Of a stretch of 64,000 nucleotides of DNA, positions 43,867 to 52,662 are shown piece after piece. The stretch is from the NCBI RefSeq assembly GCF_030297015.1, contig NZ_AP028056.1:1188939-1252938 (forward strand). Direction: 5' to 3'. This DNA is from Brooklawnia propionicigenes. GTDB taxonomy: Bacteria; Actinomycetota; Actinomycetes; Propionibacteriales; Propionibacteriaceae. The notes beneath the pieces are model-generated. The model searched no databases. It was not told where the DNA came from and worked only from the letters and a program-made list of their open reading frames with translations. Position numbers and translations under genes: made by a program. Positions within the stretch are counted from its first letter, which is position 1, and the number at the start of each line of letters is the position of its first letter.

Positions 43867-44862
43867 ATGAGTGCACCAACCATTGAAGCCGCAAGCCGGG
43901 CCGGCTATTCACGCGCTGATCTGCTTGCCGCCTACCAGCGGATGAGCGAGATCCGCGCATTCGAGGATCGCCTGCACACCGAGAACCTGACCGGCGATAT
44001 TCCCGGATTCATTCACCTCTACGCGGGCGAGGAAGCCATCGCGGTAGGGGTCTGCGACAACCTGCGTCGCAGCGACTACATTGCGTCCACACATCGCGGA
44101 CACGGACACTGCCTTGCCAAGGGCTGCGGTATCCGCCCGATGATGTGCGAGATCTTCGGCAAGGAGGAAGGTCTGTGCCGCGGCAAGGGCGGCTCGATGC
44201 ACATCGCCGATCTGTCGGTGGGCATGCTCGGCGCCAACGGCATCGTCGGCGGTGGACCGCCGCTGATCATCGGGGCTGCGCTGTCGGCCAAGACACTGGG
44301 CACCGATGGTGTCGGGGTCAGCTTCACCGGCGACGGCGGCTCCAACCAAGGGACCACGTTCGAGGCCATGAACATGGCCGTGGTGCTGCAACTTCCCGCG
44401 ATCTTCGTCTTCGAGAACAACGGCATGGGTGAGGCCACCGCGGCCGCCTTCGCCGTCGGCTCCCACGACATCGCCGGACGCGCGGCAGCCTTCGGCATGC
44501 CCGCAGTGAAGGTGGACGGCACCGACTACTTCGCCGTCCGGGCAGCCGCCAAGGAGGCTATCGACCGTGCTCGCGCGGGCGGCGGCCCGTCGGCCATCGA
44601 AGCGACCTCGGTCCGCTTCTACGGACATTTCGAAGGCGATGCCGGGCTGTACCGCACGCCCGAGCAGCTGCAGGAATTCAAGGACACCATGGACCCGCTC
44701 AAGATCTTCCGCAAGAACGTGGCCGATCAGATCGATGCCGCTGAACTCGACGCGATCGACGCGGCCGCTGCCGAAGAGGTCGACGCCGCCGTCGCCTACG
44801 CTCGAGCCGCCGCCTGGCCCGATGCGTCCGAGGTAACCACCGACGTTTACGCGTCCTACTGA
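43867..44862 (+). CDS. acoA: Acetoin dehydrogenase E1 alpha subunit
   Basis: A 331-residue thiamine-diphosphate enzyme. The TPP motif is FTGDGGSNQGTTFEAMNMAVVLQLPAIFVFENN (about 154-186), GDG to NN. HRGHGHCLAKGCG (about 77) and GKGGSMHIAD (about 104) are typical of E1 alpha. Together with E1 beta it cleaves acetoin to acetaldehyde and a hydroxyethyl group passed to E2. The acetoin substrate is inferred from the cluster (E1 alpha, E1 beta, E2, E3, GAF regulator) and similarity; branched-chain 2-oxo acids are the main alternative. Confidence 0.85.
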   Translation: MSAPTIEAASRAGYSRADLLAAYQRMSEIRAFEDRLHTENLTGDIPGFIHLYAGEEAIAVGVCDNLRRSDYIASTHRGHGHCLAKGCGIRPMMCEIFGKEEGLCRGKGGSMHIADLSVGMLGANGIVGGGPPLIIGAALSAKTLGTDGVGVSFTGDGGSNQGTTFEAMNMAVVLQLPAIFVFENNGMGEATAAAFAVGSHDIAGRAAAFGMPAVKVDGTDYFAVRAAAKEAIDRARAGGGPSAIEATSVRFYGHFEGDAGLYRTPEQLQEFKDTMDPLKIFRKNVADQIDAAELDAIDAAAAEEVDAAVAYARAAAWPDASEVTTDVYASY

Positions 44863-44880
44863 TCGGGAAGGACAGACATT

Positions 44881-45897
44881 ATGACTGCAATGAGTTACCG
44901 CGAGTCCATCCGCGCAGCGATCGCCGATGCCATGCGTGAAGACGACACCGTCATCGTCATGGGTGAGGACCAGCGCGGCGGCAAGGGCGGCATCAACCCC
45001 GACCCCACCATCGAGGCATTCGGTGGTGTCATGGGTGTCACCAAGGGTCTGTGGACCGAGTTCGGTGATGCCCGGGTCATCGACACCCCGATCACCGAAT
45101 CGGCGATCATGGGCATGGCGGCGGGAGCCGCCGCGACGGGGCTGCGGCCGGTGGCCGAACTGATGTTCATGGATTTCTTCGGGGTCTGTTATGACCTCAT
45201 CTGGAATCAGGCATCGAAGTTCCGCTACATGTTCGGCGGCAAGGCCAAGACCCCCATGGTGATGCGCGGCATCATCGGAGCCGGCATCGGGGCCGCTGCC
45301 CAGCACTCCGCTTCGCCGTACAACATCTTCACCGCGACCGCGGGCGTGAAGGTGGTCTGCCCGTCGAACGCCTATGATGCGCGCGGCCTGCTGCTGACCT
45401 CGATCCGCGACGACGATCCCGTCATCTTCTGCGAGCACAAGGCGCTCTACGACGTCAAGGGCGAGGTCCCCGACGAGCCGTACACCATTCCACTGGGCGT
45501 GGCCAACTACACGCGTCAAGGCGACGACGTGACCATCGTCGCGCTGGCCAATATGGTCAACGTAGCCAACCGGGTGGCCGATCAGCTCGCTACCGAGGGC
45601 ATCTCCGTGGAGGTCGTCGACCCCCGCACCACCAGCCCGCTCGACGAAGAGGGCATCCTCGAGTCGGTGGCTGCGACCGGACGCGTGGTGATCGCGGACG
45701 AATCGACAGCCCGCTGCGGATTCGGCCATGACGTGGCAGCGCTCATCGCCACAAACCTGTTCAGCGAGCTCAAGGCGCCGATCCAGCTGATCACTCCACC
45801 GCACGCCCCGGTTCCCTTCTCTCCCGCACTGGAGCGCGAATGGTTGCCGAGCGAGGCCAAGGTCGCCGACGCAGTCCGCGCCGTCGTGGGGGCCTGA
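44881..45897 (+). CDS. acoB: Acetoin dehydrogenase E1 beta subunit
   Basis: A 338-residue partner of AcoA. Motifs: VIVMGEDQRGGKGG (about 24-37), TPITESAIMGMAAGAAATGLRPVAE (about 67-91), PSNAYDARGLLLTSIRDDDPVIFCEHKALYD (about 160-190) and the C-terminal transketolase-like domain VDPRTTSPLDEEGI. It lies 18 bp after acoA with an SD (GGAAGG) between. Confidence 0.87.
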   Translation: MTAMSYRESIRAAIADAMREDDTVIVMGEDQRGGKGGINPDPTIEAFGGVMGVTKGLWTEFGDARVIDTPITESAIMGMAAGAAATGLRPVAELMFMDFFGVCYDLIWNQASKFRYMFGGKAKTPMVMRGIIGAGIGAAAQHSASPYNIFTATAGVKVVCPSNAYDARGLLLTSIRDDDPVIFCEHKALYDVKGEVPDEPYTIPLGVANYTRQGDDVTIVALANMVNVANRVADQLATEGISVEVVDPRTTSPLDEEGILESVAATGRVVIADESTARCGFGHDVAALIATNLFSELKAPIQLITPPHAPVPFSPALEREWLPSEAKVADAVRAVVGA

Positions 45898-45900
45898 GCC

Positions 45901-47439
45901 ATGGCAGAGATCAGAGCCATTGAGATCCCCAAGTGGGGTCTGACGATGGAAGAAGGCATGCTCGGCAGCTGGCATGTCGCCGAAGGCACCAGCTTCACCA
46001 AGGGCCAGGCGCTGTGCACGATCGAGTCGTCCAAGATCGCCAACGAACTGGAGGCGCCGTTCGACGGCTTCCTGCGCCGCCAGCTGGCTCAACCGGGCGA
46101 CACCTATCCGGTGGGGGCACTGATCGCCGTCAGTGCCGAACCCGCGATCCCCGACGCCGAGGTCGACGCGTTCATCGCTGCGCGGCTTGGGCTGCCCAAG
46201 CAGACCGCGGATGCGCCGGCCCCGGTCGCGGTCGCCGCGGCACCGGCGCCGGCTGCTCCCCCGCCGACGATGCGGCCTGCCGCGGCGCCGCCGGCACCTG
46301 CGGCTCCGCCGCCCGGCGAGCTCGTGGTGCCGCAGGCTCTGGCCGGGGCATCGGCCGACGATGTGCGGGCGACCCCGCGAGCAGCGGCGTTCGCGAAGCT
46401 GCATGCCATCGACCTGGGCAAGGTGTCGGGCAGCGGTCCGGCCGGCAGGGTCAGCATCTCCGATATCGAGAAGGCGATCACCGCCGCCGGCGGGCAGTTG
46501 GCCGCCAAGCCGGAGTTCGCGCGCCAGCAGGTTCGCCTGCGCTCCCAACGTGATGATGCCGATGTCGCGGCAACCCCGGTGGCCAGGCGCCTGGCAGCCG
46601 CCCGCGGAATCAACCTGCACGACTGCCGGGCGACCGGCTCGCATGGGCGCGTCTGCCGGGCCGATGTGGAAGAGGCGATCCGCAAACTGGACGCCGGGCA
46701 ACCCGCACCGGCAGTTCAGGCGGCGGTGGCCGAGGTCGCGCAGGTCAATGAGGCGACCGCACAGCCACTAACGCCGATGCGCCGCACGATCGCCCAGCGA
46801 CTGCAGTCGTCCTACCAGACCTCGCCGCACTTCAGGGTGAACACCGAGATCCAGATGGACGCCGCACTCGAGTTGCGCGCCCAGATCAATGCCACGGTGC
46901 CCGGCGTCAAGATCAGCGTCAACGATCTGGTCGTCAAGGCGGTGGGGCTGGCGTTGACCCGGATTCCCGAAGTCAATGTGCAGTTCGACGAGGCGAGCAA
47001 GACCGTTCTGCAGTTCGCCGATGCCGATGTCAGCGTCGCCGTCTCGCTGCCCGAGGGCCTGATCACACCGGTCGTCCGAGCCGTGAACAAGCGTTCACTC
47101 GGGCAGATATCGGCTGAGATCAGCGATCTGGTGACCAGGGCGAAGGCCAAGACGTTGACCGCCGAGCAGTTCCAGGGTGGCACGTTCACGGTCTCCAATC
47201 TGGGCATGTACGGGGTGACCTCGTTCGACGCCATCATCAATCCACCGCAGGCAGCGATTCTGGCGGTCAGCGCCGGGGTTCGGCGCCTGGTGGTCGACGA
47301 CGAGGATCAGGTGGACGTCCACACGATCATGGAGGTCTCGTTGGCCAGTGATCACCGGGTGATCGACGGAGCACTGGCGGCGAGGTTCGTCGCGGAACTG
47401 CGCTCGATCCTCGAGTCTCCGGCCCAGATGCTGGTGTAG
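45901..47439 (+). CDS. acoC: Dihydrolipoamide acetyltransferase E2 with two subunit-binding domains
   Basis: A 512-residue E2. The N-terminal lipoyl domain has its acceptor Lys in TIESSKIANELEAPFDG (about 40). An Ala/Pro hinge (about 100-145) leads to two consecutive peripheral-subunit-binding domains: RATPRAAAFAKLHAIDLGKV... (about 156-193) and AATPVARRLAAARGINLHDC... (about 223-260). The catalytic domain (about 285-512) ends with DHRVIDGALAARF, the HxxxDG active site. Most E2 chains have one binding domain; two is unusual. It accepts the acetyl group and transfers it to CoA. It starts 3 bp after acoB stops. Confidence 0.87.
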   Translation: MAEIRAIEIPKWGLTMEEGMLGSWHVAEGTSFTKGQALCTIESSKIANELEAPFDGFLRRQLAQPGDTYPVGALIAVSAEPAIPDAEVDAFIAARLGLPKQTADAPAPVAVAAAPAPAAPPPTMRPAAAPPAPAAPPPGELVVPQALAGASADDVRATPRAAAFAKLHAIDLGKVSGSGPAGRVSISDIEKAITAAGGQLAAKPEFARQQVRLRSQRDDADVAATPVARRLAAARGINLHDCRATGSHGRVCRADVEEAIRKLDAGQPAPAVQAAVAEVAQVNEATAQPLTPMRRTIAQRLQSSYQTSPHFRVNTEIQMDAALELRAQINATVPGVKISVNDLVVKAVGLALTRIPEVNVQFDEASKTVLQFADADVSVAVSLPEGLITPVVRAVNKRSLGQISAEISDLVTRAKAKTLTAEQFQGGTFTVSNLGMYGVTSFDAIINPPQAAILAVSAGVRRLVVDDEDQVDVHTIMEVSLASDHRVIDGALAARFVAELRSILESPAQMLV

Positions 47440-47442
47440 ATC

Positions 47443-48915
47443 ATGACCCGAACAAGCGTTTCATCCGACGCATTCGATGTGGTGGTGATCGGAGCCGGGC
47501 CGGGTGGCTATGTCGCGGCGATCCGCGCTGCACAGTACGGGCTGCGGACCGCGATCGTTGAACGCGGCGAGTTGGGCGGGGTGTGCCTCAACTGGGGGTG
47601 CATCCCGACCAAGGCGCTGCTGCACGGTGCCGACACCGCGCATGCGATCGCCGATGCCGGCCGGTACGGATTCGATGTGCCGGCCGAGGTGGGTTTCGAC
47701 ATGCAGCAGCTGGTGAAGTTCAGCCGCTCGGTGGTGTCCCGGCTGGTCAGCGGGGTGTCGGCCCTGCTGACCGGCAACGGGGTCGAGGTGATTCGGGGCT
47801 CGGCTGTGCTCAGCGGCAAGGGCGAGCTCACCGTCACCGCCGACGGCCAGCCGATTCGCGAACTGCAGGCCGACCACATCATCGTGGCGACCGGTGCCCG
47901 TCCTCGGGTACTGCCGGGGATCACGCCGGACGGCGACCGGATCTGGACGTCCACCGACGCGTTGAGTCCCAAGAAGCTGCCGGAATCGCTGGTGATCATC
48001 GGCTCCGGCGCGATCGGTATCGAGTTCGCCAGCCTGTACGGCGCGCTGGGTACCGAGGTGACCGTGCTGGAGGCGTTGGACCGGGTCCTGCCTGCCGAGG
48101 ACGCCGCCGTCTCGGCGGCGGTGGTCAGGCAGCTGCGGTCCCGCGGTATCCGCTGCGAGGCGGGGGTGACGGTCGGCACGGTGACGGCGGACGGCACCGG
48201 TGTGAGCACCACGTTCACGGTGGCCGGTGGAGCATCCGAGACCATTCGCAGCGAGCACTTGCTGGTCGCCGCGGGGGTCGTGCCCAATACCGAGGGGCTC
48301 GGCTTGGCCGAACTCGGTGTCGGGTTCGAGCGGGGCTTCATCGCCATCGACGAATGGTGCCGCACGGGCGTGGCGGGGCTCTATGCGATCGGCGACGTGG
48401 CCGGCGGTCCGTGCCTGGCTCACAAGGCCAGTCATGAGGCGCTGATCTGCGTCGACCATATCGCAGGAGCACCCGGGGTCCGGCAGCTGGATCGGTGGTT
48501 CGTGCCGCGCTGCACCTACAGCCGTCCACAGATCGCCAGCATCGGCCGCACCGAGCAACAGGCCCGCGCGCTCGGTCGTCCGATCGAGGTGGGAGTCTTC
48601 GATCTGGCGGCCAATGGCAAGGCACTGGCTCAGGGTGAAGGCATCGGGTTCGTGAAGACGATCTTCGATGCCGAATCCGGTGAACTGCTGGGTGCGCACA
48701 TGGTCGGACCCGAGGTGACCGAACTGATCGAAGGATTCTCGATCGCGCACGGCCTGGAAGCCACCGCTGAATCGCTGGCGGAGATCATCTTCCCGCACCC
48801 GTCGGTCTCCGAAGCAATGCATGAATCGGTGCTGGCTGCCCTCGGTCGGGCCATCCACTCGATGCCCACGACGGCCCCGACCCCGAGTCAAACCCGAACC
48901 GCCCAACTGGTTTGA
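47443..48915 (+). CDS. lpdA: Dihydrolipoamide dehydrogenase (E3)
   Basis: A 490-residue flavoprotein. FAD loop VVVIGAGPGGYVAAIRAAQ (about 13-31), redox disulfide GGVCLNWGCIPTKALL (about 45-60), NAD loop IIGSGAIGIEFASLYGALG (about 185) and the catalytic C-terminal IIFPHPSVSEAMHESV (about 447). It reoxidises the E2 lipoyl group. It begins 3 bp after E2 and is the last gene of the operon. Confidence 0.93.
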   Translation: MTRTSVSSDAFDVVVIGAGPGGYVAAIRAAQYGLRTAIVERGELGGVCLNWGCIPTKALLHGADTAHAIADAGRYGFDVPAEVGFDMQQLVKFSRSVVSRLVSGVSALLTGNGVEVIRGSAVLSGKGELTVTADGQPIRELQADHIIVATGARPRVLPGITPDGDRIWTSTDALSPKKLPESLVIIGSGAIGIEFASLYGALGTEVTVLEALDRVLPAEDAAVSAAVVRQLRSRGIRCEAGVTVGTVTADGTGVSTTFTVAGGASETIRSEHLLVAAGVVPNTEGLGLAELGVGFERGFIAIDEWCRTGVAGLYAIGDVAGGPCLAHKASHEALICVDHIAGAPGVRQLDRWFVPRCTYSRPQIASIGRTEQQARALGRPIEVGVFDLAANGKALAQGEGIGFVKTIFDAESGELLGAHMVGPEVTELIEGFSIAHGLEATAESLAEIIFPHPSVSEAMHESVLAALGRAIHSMPTTAPTPSQTRTAQLV

Positions 48916-48942
48916 TCCCTCCCCGGGCGCGCCGGCCATCCC

Positions 48943-49008
48943 AGCGGCTGCCGGAAGTCGTAGCTGCTGCCGAACCTTCGGCAGCAAGCGCGACTCTCGG
49001 CAGCCGCT
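48943..49008. terminator. Nested double hairpin after lpdA
   Basis: Outer arms 48943-48960 and 48991-49008 pair (11 bp and 5 bp with two mismatches). Inside is a second hairpin, GCTGCCGAA / TTCGGCAGC, at 48966-48985. All parts share the core GGCTGCCG, so it may have grown by duplication. Its likely role is ending the acetoin operon. Confidence 0.6.
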
Positions 49009-49066
49009 GTGCTGTGGACTCCTTCAGGTAAGGACGTCCTCAACGGGTCCGGCTGGGATCGGCGGC

Positions 49067-49072
49067 TAGCCT
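49067..49072 (+). promoter_or_regulatory. -10 box for ilvD
   Basis: TAGCCT (TANNNT) would start the transcript near 49079, giving a leader of about 20 nt that contains GAAGGAAGG as Shine-Dalgarno. Confidence 0.4.
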
Positions 49073-49098
49073 TGGTAGGAGCGAAGGAAGGTTGAATC

Positions 49099-50943
49099 AT
49101 GCCGAAGTTGCGATCCCGCACGACCACAGATGGCCGCAATATGGCCGGTGCCCGCGCCCTGTGGCGCGCCACCGGACTCACAAACGAAGACTTCGGCAAG
49201 CCGATTATCGCCATCGCGAACAGCTTCACCCAGTTCGTGCCCGGCCATGTCGGACTGCGCGACGTCGGCACCATCGTGGCTGATGCGGTCAAGCAGGCCG
49301 GCGGCATCGCGCGCGAGTTCAGCACGATCGCCATCGACGACGGCATCGCGATGGGCCACGACGGCATGCTCTACTCGCTGCCCAGCCGCGAGATCATCGC
49401 CGACTCGGTCGAGTACATGGTCAACGGGCACAAGGCCGACGCGCTGGTCTGCATCAGCAACTGCGACAAGATCACTCCCGGCATGCTGCTGGCCGCGCTG
49501 CGGCTGAACATCCCGACGATCTTCGTCTCGGGTGGCCCGATGGAATCCGGGCGTCCGATCACGATGGACGACGGCACCCAGTCGCAACGTCTCGACCTGA
49601 TCGATGCGATGATCAACGCCGTCGATCAGAAGGTCTCGGACGCCGAGTTGTGGCGCATGGAGCAGGAGGCCTGCCCCACCTGCGGTTCGTGTTCGGGCAT
49701 GTTCACGGCGAACTCGATGAACTGCCTGACCGAGGCGCTCGGCCTGGCGCTGCCGGGCAACGGCACCACGCTGGCCACCCATGCCTACCGCCGCGAACTG
49801 TTCGAGCAGGCCGGCAAGACCATCGTCGAGATCTCCAAGCGCTGGTACGACCAGGACGACGAGTCGGTGCTGCCGCTGTCGATCGCCACCAAGAAGGCAT
49901 TCTCGAACGCGATGGTGATGGACATCGCCATGGGCGGCTCGACCAACACGATCCTGCACCTGCTGGCCGCCGCCCAGGAGGCCAACGCCGGATTCACCCA
50001 GGACGACATCGACGACCTCAGCCGCCATGTGCCGTGCATCTGCAAGGTGGCTCCCAACACCAAGAACTACTTCATCGAGGACGTGCACCGCGCAGGTGGC
50101 ATCCCCGCGATCCTCGGCGAGCTCAACCGCGCCGGGCTGCTCGATCCCGACGTGCACTCGGTCCACCACGATTCGATCCAGGGTTATCTGGACGACTGGG
50201 ACGTCCGCGGCGGTCAAGCACTGCCGGAGGCCGAACGGCTCTTCCATGCGGCCCCCGGAGGCGTCCGCACCACCCAGATGTTCTCCGCGACCGCCCTGTG
50301 GGACACCCTCGATCTGGATGCCGAGAACGGGTGCATCCGCTCCGTCGAGCATGCCTACACCACCGATGGCGGCCTGGCGATCCTCAAGGGCAACATCGCC
50401 ACCGACGGTTGCGTGGTCAAGACCGCGGGCGTGCCCGTCGATCAGTGGGTCTTCCGTGGCCCGGCCAAGGTCACCGAATCGCAGGAAGAGGCCGTGGACG
50501 CCATCCTCAGCGGCCGCATCGAGGCCGGCGACGTGGTCGTGGTGCGCTACGAGGGCCCCAAGGGCGGCCCCGGCATGCAGGAGATGCTCTACCCGACCAG
50601 CTACCTGAAGGGCGTCGGGCTCGGCCCGAAGTGCGCCCTGATCACCGACGGACGCTTCTCGGGCGGATCGTCCGGACTCTCGCTGGGTCACATCAGCCCC
50701 GAAGCCGCGAGCGGAGGCGCGATCGGCCTGGTCCGCGACGGCGACATCATCGCGATCGACATCCCCGGGCGCACCATCAACGTGGAGTTGAGCGACGAGG
50801 AACTCGATGCCCGGCGCACCGAGCAGGACGCCAAGGGCTGGCGTCCGGCCACCCGCGACCGCAAGGTCAGCAACTCGCTGAAGATCTTCGCGCTGCTCGC
50901 CCAAAGCGCCGACAAGGGTGCCACCCGCCGCCAGCTCGACTGA
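49099..50943 (+). CDS. ilvD: Dihydroxy-acid dehydratase
   Basis: A 614-residue Fe-S dehydratase of branched-chain amino-acid and pantothenate synthesis. Cluster Cys are in [12 protein letters not shown] (about 119-130) and [19 protein letters not shown] (about 193-211). The C-terminal beta-barrel has [25 protein letters not shown]. It stands alone; no other ilv genes are in the window and no Ile/Leu/Val-rich leader is seen. Confidence 0.95.
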   Translation: MPKLRSRTTTDGRNMAGARALWRATGLTNEDFGKPIIAIANSFTQFVPGHVGLRDVGTIVADAVKQAGGIAREFSTIAIDDGIAMGHDGMLYSLPSREIIADSVEYMVNGHKADALVCISNCDKITPGMLLAALRLNIPTIFVSGGPMESGRPITMDDGTQSQRLDLIDAMINAVDQKVSDAELWRMEQEACPTCGSCSGMFTANSMNCLTEALGLALPGNGTTLATHAYRRELFEQAGKTIVEISKRWYDQDDESVLPLSIATKKAFSNAMVMDIAMGGSTNTILHLLAAAQEANAGFTQDDIDDLSRHVPCICKVAPNTKNYFIEDVHRAGGIPAILGELNRAGLLDPDVHSVHHDSIQGYLDDWDVRGGQALPEAERLFHAAPGGVRTTQMFSATALWDTLDLDAENGCIRSVEHAYTTDGGLAILKGNIATDGCVVKTAGVPVDQWVFRGPAKVTESQEEAVDAILSGRIEAGDVVVVRYEGPKGGPGMQEMLYPTSYLKGVGLGPKCALITDGRFSGGSSGLSLGHISPEAASGGAIGLVRDGDIIAIDIPGRTINVELSDEELDARRTEQDAKGWRPATRDRKVSNSLKIFALLAQSADKGATRRQLD

Positions 50944-51019
50944 GCGTCCGTCGTGGCGATCGGTGCGGGGTTGACTCGACAGCGTTGACTTAACCCCGCG
51001 CCAAGATCAGGCTTGCGGT

Positions 51020-52072
51020 ATGCGCGCCATGATCGTCAAAGAGTTCCGTGAGTTGGGACGAGACCGCCGGACACTCGCGATGGTTGTCCTGCTTCCGGTG
51101 GTCCTGCTGGTGATCTTCGGCTACGCGGCGAACTTCAGCGTCGAGCACATCTCCACCGCGGTCATCGGCAACAATGCCGGCTCCGTCACGGACCGGCTTC
51201 CCGACCTGTTCGACGTCACCGAGGACGTCAGCGGCACTGATCCGGTCGAGTTGTTGCGCTCCGATCAGGTGGACGTGGTGATCGACACCGACACCACGCC
51301 GATGACCGCCTACGTCGACGGATCGGCGCTGTTCGTGGCCCAGTCGGTGCAGGTCGCGACCGGCAACAGCGGTGGGCTGCTGCGCGCCGAGGTGCTCTTC
51401 AACCCCGATCTGTCGACATCGTGGGTGCTGGTGCCGGCCATCGCCGGGCTGGTGATGGCCCTGATCGGCACCATCATCACCTCGATCGGGCTGGTCCGTG
51501 AGAAGGAGACGGGTACCATCGAGCAACTCGCGGTGCTGCCGATCCGCCCGTCGGCGGTGATCATCGGCAAGATCGCGCCGTACTTCGTCTTAGCACTGTT
51601 CGACATCACCGTCGTCACACTGCTCGGGTTGTCGCTGTTCGACGTGCCGTTCAACGGCCCGATCTGGGTTTACGCGCTCGGCGCCGCGCTCTTCCTGCTG
51701 GCGGTGCTGGGCTTCGGGGTGCTCGCCTCGACCCTGGCCGATACCACCGGCCAGGCCATCCAGACCGCGATGTTCTTCATGTTTCCCCAGATTCTGCTGT
51801 CGGGGATGATCTTTCCCCTGGAGGCCATGCCGTGGGGCGTGCGCTGGATCGGCTACGGCCTGCCACTGACGTATTTCATCAAGGTGGCCCACGGGGTTCT
51901 GCTGCGTGGCGCGGGTTTTGGCGATCTGTGGCCGAGCCTGCTCATCCTGGCCGCGATGGCGGTCATCATCTTGTCCGTCGCGATCCTGCGTTTCGGCGCC
52001 TCCCTGGCCCCGCACCAGCGCCACCAGGCCGGCACGACCGGCAAGCACGTTGCCGCGCGCAGGGCTGCCTGA
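51020..52072 (+). CDS. ABC-2 type exporter permease
   Basis: A 350-residue permease of the ABC-2 family (YhhJ/YbhR-like): one N-terminal helix (about 19-37), an extracytoplasmic loop of about 130 residues, then five helices including GLVREKETGTIEQLAVLPIRPSAVIIGKIAPY, the family signature, and PQILLSGMIFPLEAMPWGVRWIGYGLPLTYF. The start follows ilvD by 76 bp. Its ATPase gene begins on the last base of this gene, so an ATPase-permease exporter was once complete here. Confidence 0.83.
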   Translation: MRAMIVKEFRELGRDRRTLAMVVLLPVVLLVIFGYAANFSVEHISTAVIGNNAGSVTDRLPDLFDVTEDVSGTDPVELLRSDQVDVVIDTDTTPMTAYVDGSALFVAQSVQVATGNSGGLLRAEVLFNPDLSTSWVLVPAIAGLVMALIGTIITSIGLVREKETGTIEQLAVLPIRPSAVIIGKIAPYFVLALFDITVVTLLGLSLFDVPFNGPIWVYALGAALFLLAVLGFGVLASTLADTTGQAIQTAMFFMFPQILLSGMIFPLEAMPWGVRWIGYGLPLTYFIKVAHGVLLRGAGFGDLWPSLLILAAMAVIILSVAILRFGASLAPHQRHQAGTTGKHVAARRAA

Positions 52073-52662
52073 TGTTCGGCGTCCGCAATGTCAGCGTGCA
52101 TTTCGGCGAGGTCCCGGCCTTGGACGACGTCAGCTTCGACGTGGCGCCTGGCACCGTGAGCACTGTCGTCGGCGGCGACGGCGCCGGTAAGACGACACTG
52201 CTGCGGGTGCTCGCCGGGCGGGTGGTACCCGAGCGCGGCACCGTCTCGGCACCCATCGGGCGCGACCTCGGCATGCTGCCGGCCTCGGCCGGCTCATGGG
52301 CGAACCTGACCGTGCGCCAGAACCTCGAGTTCGTGGCCTCGGTCTTCGGGCTCAGCCGCAGCCAGGCCGTGGCCCGCAGCAGTGAGCTGATCGAACTGGC
52401 CGGGCTGCAGACAGCACATGACCGGCTCGGCTCGGCGCTGTCGGGCGGCATGCGCCGCAAACTCGGTGTGATCATGGCCCTGGTCGGGCACCCCCAGTTG
52501 GTTCTGCTCGACGAGCCGAGCAGTCAAATGGGAGGTACCCGATTGGTCACTTCCAAGTCTACCGACTTCGCGCTGGCAGCAAGACGGGGCTCGCCGGAGA
52601 GTCGGGTGGTTTGTCAGAGGCGACGCCCCTGGTCAACGCGAGGGGCGCGGCGCTGCTCGTGA
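52072..52662 (+). pseudogene. ABC exporter ATPase, cut off after Walker B
   Basis: The ATG overlaps the permease stop by one base. About 150 residues are normal ABC ATPase: Walker A GGDGAGKTT (about 35), LSGGMRRKLGVIMAL signature (about 124), Walker B LVLLDEPSS (about 144-152). From base 52520 or so the sequence stops resembling an ATPase: no D-loop, no switch His, and a 45-residue unrelated tail to a stop at 52662 that overlaps the end of the relaxase gene on the other strand. The break marks a rearrangement, insertion or assembly junction. Confidence 0.8.
52520..52613. other. Junction between chromosomal and mobile-element-like DNA
   Basis: The ATPase homology ends at about 52520 and the relaxase stop lies at 52614. 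The 94 bp between hold no recognisable gene and begin GTCAAATGGGAGGTACCCG, which could be the end of an insertion sequence, but I cannot name one. No matching repeat is visible elsewhere in the window, so the other boundary is outside it or does not exist. Confidence 0.55.

Noticed and set aside
43909-46701. A 930-codon minus-strand frame across the acetoin genes
   Set aside because: Antisense shadow of acoA, acoB and acoC, all of which have clear catalytic motifs.
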